Made by a program: the position numbers and the translations under genes. Source: Mikania micrantha (Eukaryota > Streptophyta > Magnoliopsida > Asterales > Asteraceae). From it: a DNA stretch of 64,000 bases. The notes below the pieces were generated by a model, which was not told the DNA's origin, searched no databases, and saw only the letters and a program-made list of their open reading frames with translations. Where the stretch lies: positions 61,216,031 through 61,280,030 of the forward strand of contig CM018682.1 of the NCBI GenBank assembly GCA_009363875.1, written 5' to 3'. Below, in pieces: positions 56,695-64,000 of the stretch (positions within the stretch are counted from its first letter, which is position 1; the number at the start of each line of letters is the position of its first letter).

Positions 56695-57509
56695 AAACGT
56701 CATTGTCGGTACTACTTTTCCTTTGTATAGGTGGAGATGCTTTGATGTCATGTGTTTCTCATGTTCTCATGTTTATGCGATGTTGTATTTAGGGTTTCCC
56801 CTAGTTTGTTCTATGTGGTACGGATTTGTTTTCAGTCTCTCGACTGTACAATCCGAAATGTTTATGTTTCTTGGAAAGACATTGTTAGTATGTGACCTAG
56901 TCCTTGTTAGGGAGTCTAGGCATTTGTGCATAGTTATGTAATGAGTAGATTTGAGTTCATTGTTCCTGTCAATTCAAGAACATCAAATCTACTGGAAGTG
57001 TAAGGTAGCTTGGCATTCCATTCCATAGCTGTTTGTATACACCTCCATGGTGATATCTCATGATGTTGCATACTTTCATGATCTATACTGTTCACTATGA
57101 TTCTTATGCTCGCATGTTATTCCTGTTAGGAGAAACCTCTCGTTTCTCCCCTTGTTAGAATGGATTCGTATATTCTCGGATAAGACAACATTGACGGATC
57201 CAATACTGAGATTTATGAATGTATCTCTGTCGTTCACTGTAATGACATGAAAAAGGTTTTATCGGATTAGATGACTCCATCCCTATCAAGGACAGAGCAT
57301 TAGTTCCGATGATGGTATTGACACCACTTGTGTCCATCACTTTGAATCCCATGGTATGTGTTTGTTCACTAAAGGTAAGTGAACACTAAGTTCATGTCAT
57401 TTAGTGTAAGAGATATCCGAGTGTTGCCCCACTTGCGAGTAAGTTCTAAACTAACTCTGAAGAGGCAATGATAATCTATGCTAGTATAAAATATACAACT
57501 GCAAAGATT
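56695..57509 (-). other. Ty3 internal region between gag and PPT, nothing recognised
   Basis: About 815 bp where pol would be. Both strands are broken by stops and I see no RT, integrase or protease motif. It may be 3' non-coding sequence or captured DNA. Confidence 0.6.
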
Positions 57510-58806
57510 TTAAATGAAAAGTGTACCAGTGTTGGTGTCAGTGTCTTGGCGAGTTGCTGCTGCTCCAATTTGAAATGCACGTCCTCTCGGTGCTTGCCCT
57601 CTCGGTAGCACCCTTTTTGGGCAGTCCTTCGCATAGTGTCCTGGTTCCCCGCAGGTGTAACAGGAAATGCGATCGAGGTGTGCAGCGGTCTGTGCCACTG
57701 CTTGGTTTGCCCTGCGTTGTGTCGCCTGCCCCTTGCAGAATTTTGCCCAGTGCCCCATTTTTCCACAATAAGTGCACTGCCTGTACCCTGTGTCAGGTTG
57801 ATGATGATAGTTGCACTTATTGCAGAATGGGGCCGTGCCAGAATAAGATCTATTGTTCTGCGGTGATTGGGTGAGCACAGCTTGTTTGGTAGTGGTGGTA
57901 GTTGCAAAATTCTTAGCAACCTTTCGTTTCTTGGTGGAGGGTTGTTCCGGATCCTCGGTAGTTCCAGATTCCCTCTTGAGTGCACCAGAGGCAACCATTA
58001 CATCAGTCAGTGAAGCTGATAGTGTGACAGCCATGTCTAGTGTAGTTGGGTGGGCGGCAATCACATGCCCCCGTATGCATGGCGGTAGTCCACCGACATA
58101 CCGTTCAATCCTTTTCTCGAGTGTGGGCACAATATCCAGTGCCAATGTTGCCAGTTCATGGAATCTGGTAGTGAATGCCAGATGGTCAGCTCCCACCATC
58201 ACGTGGTTCAGTAGTTCAGTTTCCACTTTCTTCAGTTCATTCCTCGGGCAGAACTCGCCTCTCAGCAAAGTCTTGAAATCCTCCCAAGGCATCGCCAATG
58301 CCTCTCTCTTCCTCTGGTGTGAACCTGGGCATTCCACCAGGTTAGTGCTCTTTTCTCAAATGATCCCGCAGCATACCTCACGCGGTGTTGATCAGGACAC
58401 CCGCTAATGTCGAGAGTTATTTCCATCTTTTAGATCCATTGGATCAAACCGACGGCTCCCTCAGCGCCACTGAATGCTGGTGGCTTGCATCCTACAAAGT
58501 TCTTGTAGGAGTAATCCTGTTGTTGTCGGGTGTTCCCGCTGCCTTCTCCAGATGAGTTGGCGACATTGTTGCTGTTGTTAGTGTTGATTCTGTTCATCAT
58601 CTCCGGGATACCTCCCTCAGTTGACTAGTCAAAAGGGTGGCCAATGCCACTGTAGCAGGGTCCAATTGATAAGCTGGTGGTGGCGGAGGAGGAGGTGGTT
58701 GTGTAGGAGAGTCAGTAGGTGAAGGTGTAGATGAGTGCGGTGCCAAGTCTTGTGGTGGTGGTGGGAGTATAGCAGGTGGTTGTCTTCGTGGCGGCATTCT
58801 GATCAT
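57510..58806 (-). pseudogene. gag: Ty3-type gag, frameshifted, two CCHC knuckles
   Basis: The - strand begins MIRMPPRRQPPAI with a Pro-rich region and ends its first frame at 58597. Homology continues in other frames (KNFVGCKPPAFSGAEGAVG, an in-frame stop near 58436, then MEITLDISGCPDQHRVRYA). The long frame 58337-57510 contains the retrotransposon-gag region (WEDFKTLLRGEFCPRNELKK, MVGADHLAFTTRFHELA, RIERYVGGLPPCIRGHV). Two zinc knuckles follow, CTYCGKMGHWAKFC and CYTCGEPGHYAKDC, each C-X2-C-X4-H-X4-C. It stops after NTGTLFI, just where a protease domain would begin. At least two frame breaks and one stop make it a pseudogene. Confidence 0.88.
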
Positions 58807-58956
58807 GACTGAAAGAAAATCGGTTAGTGCAGTGATCAGAAGTAGAAAACATATGCAAATGGAATCCTATGTTGTATGTTCACTACATGAGGGTCCCTAG
58901 GTTATAGTCTAGGCCAAACCGTTTAAGTAATATGACCTATTTTTCTCTATAACCAT
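58807..58956 (-). other. Ty3 leader between PBS and gag
   Basis: About 150 bp with no feature seen other than its position. Confidence 0.5.
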
Positions 58957-58970
58957 GGCTCTGATACCAA
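58957..58970 (-). other. Primer-binding site of the Ty3 element
   Basis: The - strand reads TTGGTATCAGAGCC, matching the plant initiator-Met tRNA 3' end exactly. It is two bases inside the 5' LTR edge and so fixes the element's orientation. Confidence 0.9.
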
Positions 58971-58972
58971 TC

Positions 58973-60506
58973 TGTCACACCCCGGGCCGGCGGGAACGAA
59001 TCGGGTTTTCCCGTCGGGCGGAAAGTTCCCGGGGCGCGATATCTTGAATGATAATGGAAATGATCAGATTGTTTACATGGCACATGATAAATACTGAGAA
59101 ATGCTAACATGACATATAATATAGAATTTCAAAGTTAAATTACACAATACGTGTTCATAATTTAACTAAGTAAATCTACTCTAAAAGAATCGTGAAGTTT
59201 CTATCTTGTAGCTGTACAAGATAAGCAAAAGAGATTCACAATGTCATCAAAATATATGCACCCAAAAGTAAGCTAGGTCTTCTAAAAGTCCTCTAGCTTA
59301 ATCACTGATGCTGGTTATCTAGACCTGTCCATCACCTGAGAAAACATGCATTTAAACAAAGTCAACACTAGGTTGGTGAGTTCATAAGTTTAGTAATTGA
59401 AAAACCATTGAATTACGTCAGTCATGTTCACAATGTTTTACACACGTTGTATTGCAAGTTGGTTCCCATATTCCACACAATGTCCTCTCCATGGTTGTAT
59501 GCACAGATAATGTCTCATCCAGTCAAGCATGCTTATATATAGGGCATACGAAAGGGTCAAGCCCAGACGCCATCCCACCACATGCTTAACTGCACTCAAC
59601 ACTTCCTGTAATACAACGATGGATACCCATCTCTTTTCACCCATGATTTCCCGGTATGTTTATCCCAATAATGAAAAAGAGATAGAGACATAATTATCTC
59701 TGTTAACCATTCCTTATGGAATAGCCGGCATGTAAAATAACCCAATGAATGAAGTAAGGGACGTAATCATCTCTGTTAACTAATCCTTACGCATTAGCCG
59801 GTGTGTAAAATAAACCAATAATTGATTAAAGAGACATGAAATCTCTGTTAGCTATTCCTTACGGATTAGCCCGGCATGTAATACAACCCAATGACATAAG
59901 TAAGAAACGAAATCGTTTCTGTTAGCTATTCCTTACGGATTAGCCCGGCATGTACGATAACTCAATGAAATGAAGTAAGAGATGTAACCATCTCTGTTAA
60001 CTAATCCTTACGGATTAGCCGGTGTGTAAAATAAACCAATAATAGTCTCTGTTAGCTATTCCTTACGGATTAGCCCGGCATGTAAGATATCATACTCGAT
60101 ATCTAGAGCGAAACTTAATAGTCTCTGTGACTGTCAGTACTAACCAGTCTGGTGTGTAAGATATCATACTCGATACCTAGGTAGGGACATAATAGTCCCA
60201 GTAGCTGTCACCCATATCCAGCCCGGTATGTAAAGTGTCCTACTCATGATTCCTAGTTAGAGACGTAATAGTCTCAGTAGCTGTCATTTCTGATCAGCCC
60301 GGTGTGTAAGATATCCTCCCACGATATCTATTGTAATGAACTCGTTTCCTAGATTTTATGCATGATATTAATTTGATTGATAGCACCTCTCGTGCCCGGT
60401 GTGCTTTCCGTTTGATTACCCCAAGTTCTAATGATTGATGTTCGTGATTACCCGACTGATCTATGGTTGTGTAACCGACATCCTCTGACGGTTATAAATT
60501 GTGCTC
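58973..60506 (-). repeat. 5' LTR of the Ty3 element (partial, interrupted)
   Basis: Matches 51902-53439. Differences cluster in the first 60 bases, where several are CpG/TpG transitions, and are sparse afterwards. Similarity ends at GTGCTC, where the other copy continues TAAATAGAG and this one enters the copia LTR. Confidence 0.93.
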
Positions 60507-61097
60507 TGTTGGACCAAAAGAACCAACGAGCCTGATCAGAAAAACCTTTAAGTCTCACATACACATAACAAATGAAGAAGAACACATCAGCTGAAAGCCA
60601 TGTTGAAGAATTAAAAGACCTGAAGTTATTCACAACAGCTGAAGTGTTAGTCTTCAGATGTTGTGATGTTTGTTTTGTCTTCAGTAGTTTACTTTCAATA
60701 GTTGTAAAAGTCTGATGAATAGTTTACTCATCAGATGTTGTAGTTTGCTTTCAGTAGTTTAGTTATTCAGACTTTGTAATATGATGTCTTCAGTCTTTGT
60801 GAACATCCTCAGTAGTTTTGTTTATTTCAGTCGTTGTCTTTTGTCTGTTAGATGTCAACATCATGTGACATCATCAGATGTCACTGTTTCTATATAAGGA
60901 CAGTTGACATATTGTATTTGTAAACGAAGTTAGCTTATTGAATGATTTTATTCCTTTTGCAGAATTCTCTTTCTATAACAACTTGCTCATTACTGTTTTA
61001 TTAGATTCAAAGTGTTCTTGCTAATTCTATGCTAATTCATCTCTGAATTCCGCTGCTATAATCTAATATTGATCAAATGAGAACAACTGATCCTACA
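60507..61097 (+). repeat. 5' LTR of the copia element (591 bp)
   Basis: Starts TGTTGGACC and ends GATCCTACA, an imperfect inverted terminus, directly followed by the PBS. The U3 part has four scattered TCAGTAGTTT motifs and related TTCAG/CAGATG words. Confidence 0.85.
60851..60898 (+). promoter_or_regulatory. Copia LTR promoter: palindromes and TATA box
   Basis: GATGTCAACATC (5+2+5 palindrome, 60851-60862) and TGACATC-ATCA-GATGTCA (60866-60883) lie just upstream of TATATAAG (60891-60898). TGACATCA resembles bZIP-type sites; binding is inference. Confidence 0.6.
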
Positions 61098-61099
61098 AT

Positions 61100-61111
61100 T
61101 GATATCAGAGC
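61100..61111 (+). other. Primer-binding site of the copia element
   Basis: TGATATCAGAGC, one mismatch to the initiator-Met site TGGTATCAGAGC, two bases after the LTR end. Confidence 0.85.
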
Positions 61112-61344
61112 AGGTTAATCATTGATCGATTAAACAATTGATCTCTGAAACTGCTCAATTTAGTTCTCTGTTTGATCGAATTAGCTGATTAGTAAGAACT
61201 TGTTATAGTTTGAAGTTTTCTGATAACTTCTGTTGATTTGTTTTTCAATATCAATTTGTTTGAATCAATTGGTTGAAGCTTGTGCTTAATTCATTTGAAT
61301 TTAGTTGATATTGATTGAATCTGAGATCATGACAACTCCAAACA
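61112..61344 (+). other. Copia leader
   Basis: AT-rich stretch with no ORF of note. An ATG at 61329 (MTTPNNDPQ) is in a different frame from gag and reaches a stop after 23 codons. See findings for a possible frame change. Confidence 0.6.
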
Positions 61345-62652
61345 ATGATCCACAACACAGGCTCTGCAACCAAGCCTCCGATGCTGGTTCGGAGTGAGTA
61401 CAACATTTGGCAACGTAGAATGCTACATCACCTGTCAATTAACAGTGCAGGATGTTGGAAATCTGTAGTGCATGGTCCGTATAAACCCATGATCACTGAT
61501 CCTGAAACTAAAATCATGATTCCGAAACCATCGGATATGTATTCAGATGAGGATATAAAATTGTTTGAAATTGATGCGAAAGCTCATGGTATTCTGGCCA
61601 TGGCTTTGCCGAATGAGATATATTCAGGCTTGATGCATCATGAAACTGCTCATGATCTCTGGGTTGCATTGAAAGAACAATTCGGTGGAACCGATGAGGT
61701 TTTAGCAAATACTAGAGAAATCCTTGCTCAACAGTATGAGACTTTTTCTCATAGAAAGGGTGAGTCATTGACTCAACAGTTTGAGCGGTTTTCCTGTCTG
61801 ATTTCTGAATTGAAAATGATTAAGCAGGAGTATACAAATAGTCAGATGAACAACAGATTCCTCAGATCACTGCCTGAGAGATGGGACACTTATACTATTG
61901 TCTTACGCTCTAATGCAAATCTAGAGAATCTATCTCTCACCCAACTCCATGGGAAACTCTTAACTTTTGAGAGAGAGGTAGAACAGAAGAGAAAACTGTC
62001 TTCATCTGGCAAACTCACTGATGATTTCATTCCTGGCAATACTGCATTGATAGGTCAAGAGTCAGAATATACTGGGTCTGAGTGTTCTTATGATGAACAT
62101 ATTGACTTCTCTACTAATAGTGCTGAACATGCTTTTGTGGGAGTTGATGGTAATGCAGGTACATATGGTGATAATCTGTGTTTTGTGATGGATGATTTGA
62201 AGGGAATTCCAGATGATGATCTGGAGGAAATGGATATATTAAGTCAGATGGCCTTAATAAACATTAGATCTCAAAAATTTTACAAAAGAACTGGAAGAAA
62301 ATTTCCCGGATTAACTGGCAAAACCAAGGTTGGTTTTGACAAAGGGAAGTTGAGATGCCACAAGTGTCACAGGCTTGGTCATTTTGCTAGAGAGTGCAAA
62401 TCCACTGGACCTAGTTCCTCTGCACCCTTTGTGACCTTTCCTAGCAATAACACACCAAACAAAGGACAACAATCTTCTGGATCTGGTCAACAACAATTTT
62501 ATCCAGCTCATTTTGTACCACAAAGTCCTATGCCTTATCCATATCCTTGCTTCTATATGCCACAACCCACTCACACTCCAGCAATAATCCCTCCACAATC
62601 ACCTGCTCTTCCTGAACCTAGCAAATCTCAAACCAATCAACAGCCTCAATAA
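61345..62652 (+). CDS. gag: Copia-type Gag, 435 aa
   Basis: Structural Gag, which forms the particle and binds RNA. The N-terminus has KPPMLVRSEYNIWQRRM (the start of the capsid-like domain). The UBN2-type core at residues ~75-215 includes TAHDLWVALKEQFGGTD, LTQQFERFSCLISELKM and FLRSLPERWDTY. A CCHC knuckle CHKCHRLGHFAREC is at residues 338-351 (62356-62397). A Pro/Gln-rich tail ends at TAA (62650). The stop sits in a CAA run (CCTCAATAACAACGT) and the same frame stays open for at least 1.3 kb beyond, so the stop looks like a C-to-T change in a longer polyprotein. I used the ATG at 61345; an earlier one is out of frame. Confidence 0.88.
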   Translation: MIHNTGSATKPPMLVRSEYNIWQRRMLHHLSINSAGCWKSVVHGPYKPMITDPETKIMIPKPSDMYSDEDIKLFEIDAKAHGILAMALPNEIYSGLMHHETAHDLWVALKEQFGGTDEVLANTREILAQQYETFSHRKGESLTQQFERFSCLISELKMIKQEYTNSQMNNRFLRSLPERWDTYTIVLRSNANLENLSLTQLHGKLLTFEREVEQKRKLSSSGKLTDDFIPGNTALIGQESEYTGSECSYDEHIDFSTNSAEHAFVGVDGNAGTYGDNLCFVMDDLKGIPDDDLEEMDILSQMALINIRSQKFYKRTGRKFPGLTGKTKVGFDKGKLRCHKCHRLGHFARECKSTGPSSSAPFVTFPSNNTPNKGQQSSGSGQQQFYPAHFVPQSPMPYPYPCFYMPQPTHTPAIIPPQSPALPEPSKSQTNQQPQ

Positions 62653-64000
62653 CAACGTCAGAGTTTCTTCACCCCTGGAGTAGCTGATTGGAGTAGTTTA
62701 CCTGATGACTTATCTGATTTCAATATGCAGCTGTACTCTGAAGCTGGTCCACATGGTGGAGACAATCCATTCGGGAATCTTGCTTTGATGGCTATAGATT
62801 CAACTGACACCTCATGTTCAACTTCTTCAACACCACAGGTATCATCTGAATCAAAAGCTAAGTTGTGTTCAGAATCGTGTATTTTAGCATTTGCTTCTAT
62901 CAGAGAAATAAATGTTGAATTAATCAATGAGAAATTTGAGCTAGAAAAGGCTGTGGCTAAAAACAAAAATGAATTTGAGAAAGTTTTAAATGAAAAAGAG
63001 TCTGAAATTTATAAGCTCAAATGTTTATTATCTGATGAAAAGGCTAGAGTGGAAGTAATGCTTATGAAACATAATGATCTAAAGCAAACACTTGCAGCAA
63101 CCCAAGTAAATTGTGAAAAATGGGTTGAGTCCTGTAAGGGGTTTGAGATGTTGTTAAACAAACAATCAGCGTCCAATGTTAAGTTTGGGATTGGATACAA
63201 TCACACTGCCCCCCCAGCTGATTATACACCAAAAAGTTATGAATGTGAGTCTGAAGGGGACAGTGTATATCAATCCACCAAATCTTCAGATCTGAAGGAG
63301 AGTCAAGTGCTTGCAAATCTGAGTCTGAAACTGTGGATATTGAAACATATTCTTACTCAGGGTGACACATGTCAGGATAGTGTTTTAATTGAGATTGACC
63401 CTGATGAAAAAGTTTCAAATGAATTAAATTTAAACCTGATTGAGTCAGATGGGGATGGGACTGGAGAGAAAGATGCACGGCTTCTGATAAGCCAGAGTGT
63501 CTCATCAGCAGTTGTAGAAAAAGCTGGTAATGGTACAACTGATGATGAGAAATGTGTTGATAGACAAGTGCTGAAGAATAACTCTTCAGAGGTTGTCAAC
63601 ACATCAGCAGTTGTTAAACAATCTACAAATACTGAAGTTCCAAATGTTCTGAAGAACAAAAATTCAGTATCTAAGTCTTCAGTACTTGTAGATACTCACA
63701 AGGAGAAGCACAATAGAGTGCCTTGTGAAATTTGTAGGTTGTTTAATCATTCTTCTGATGAATGCTGGTACAGAAGAGGCTCTAAATTCAATAAACTTAA
63801 GAGCAAAAACAAGAACATAATCAAAATGAAAAATGAATTTAGTTCCAAATTTGTACCAGAATCATCAGTAGGTTCAAAATCTGGAAAACCCTCACAGGGA
63901 AATGATTCAAGTAAATCCAAGAAAAGTAAAGGGGTTTTTCCAGATTCAAAGAAACAGCACTTGAAAGAATATTCATCACCCAAAGTAGCTAAGGTGATAA
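62653..64000 (+). CDS. Copia polyprotein continuation, coiled coil and second CCHC (partial)
   Basis: Same frame as gag, open for all 449 codons to the window end. It begins RQSFFTPGVADW after the stop. A strong coiled coil lies at about 62890-63120 (LINEKFELEKAVAKNK, FEKVLNEKESEIYKLK). A Ser/Asp/Glu-rich low-complexity stretch follows. A second knuckle CEICRLFNHSSDEC (C-X2-C-X4-H-X4-C, 63724-63765) comes next, then a Lys/Ser-rich basic stretch. In elements of this type the protease would follow, but it is outside the window. It has no start codon right after the stop, so it is translated only by readthrough or not at all. Confidence 0.75.

Larger units (their letters stand above)
51902..60506 (-). 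mobile_element. Ty3-gypsy-type element, gag-only, 5' LTR interrupted
   Basis: Two direct copies of an LTR edge beginning TGTCACACCCC (51902 and 58973) bracket a 2.3-kb internal region. Reading on the - strand the order is 5' LTR, PBS, gag, PPT, 3' LTR. No protease, RT, RNase H or integrase is visible. The two LTR copies differ at roughly 20-25 sites over 1.5 kb by eye, so the insertion is not very recent. It sits inside the LTR of unit M22. The right end of the 5' LTR lies beyond the later copia insertion. Confidence 0.88.
60507..64000 (+). mobile_element. Ty1-copia-type element nested in the Ty3 LTR (partial)
   Basis: LTR, PBS, leader and gag appear in order on the + strand. The rest of pol and the 3' LTR lie beyond the window. 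Two CCHC knuckles separated by a coiled-coil-rich region suggest the SIRE/Maximus type, moderately confident. TGCTC (60502-60506) would be the left target-site duplication. Confidence 0.88.

Noticed and set aside
56395..56941. Frames of 70 and 134 aa across the Ty3 LTR end and internal region
   Set aside because: They cross the LTR/PPT boundary on the strand opposite the element and show no motif.
57853..58407. 184-aa + strand frame
   Set aside because: Antisense to the Ty3 gag, whose - strand reading has clear zinc knuckles and gag motifs.

Overview
This is repeat-rich plant nuclear DNA, AT-rich, with no host gene that I can recognise. Every coding-looking stretch belongs to LTR retrotransposons. 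The long Ty3-type LTR beginning TGTCACACCCC and the style of its Gag recall Asteraceae (daisy family) elements. That placement is from memory and moderately confident.

Positions 1-51901 hold one continuous head-to-tail tandem array, all on the + strand. There are 21 complete units and two partial ones; the period is 2283-2454 bp, averaging about 2405 bp over 21 periods. Each unit is a 514-bp LTR (TGTT...AACA, TATA box), a primer-binding site, a ~600-bp leader and a 206-codon Gag-like ORF. After these come a second open frame (ORF2) overlapping the Gag stop and a polypurine tract, which abuts the next LTR. No protease, integrase, reverse transcriptase or RNase H is present. The unit therefore resembles a non-autonomous, gag-only Ty1-copia-type element (TR-GAG style) turned into a satellite with LTRs shared between neighbours. 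I name the units M0 (cut by the window) to M22 (cut by an insertion).

The most striking structure in the units is a 17-bp palindrome, CGATACTANTAGTATCG. It recurs at exact 30-bp spacing in the promoter just upstream of the TATA box, and again as a 30-bp minisatellite (4-8 copies) in the RNA leader between primer-binding site and gag. A perfect 29-bp palindrome and a small stem-loop follow before the gag start. Variants fall into blocks: M10-M17 share an ATG-to-ATA change at the gag start, M14-M16 are nearly identical, and M18-M21 carry distinct variants. M7-M10 are rich in single-base indels around a 100-N gap (23352-23451), so their frameshifts may be assembly error.

At 51902 a Ty3-gypsy-type element on the - strand is inserted 6 bp before the end of the LTR of M22. 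It has a 4757-bp 3' LTR (51902-56658), a 2.3-kb internal region with PPT, PBS and a frameshifted gag with two CCHC knuckles, and no pol. Its 5' LTR (from 58973) is broken at 60507 by a + strand Ty1-copia-type element. That element shows its LTR, PBS, a 435-codon gag, an in-frame stop, and a further open frame with coiled coil and second CCHC knuckle running off the window. The order of events is array first, then the Ty3 element, then the copia element.
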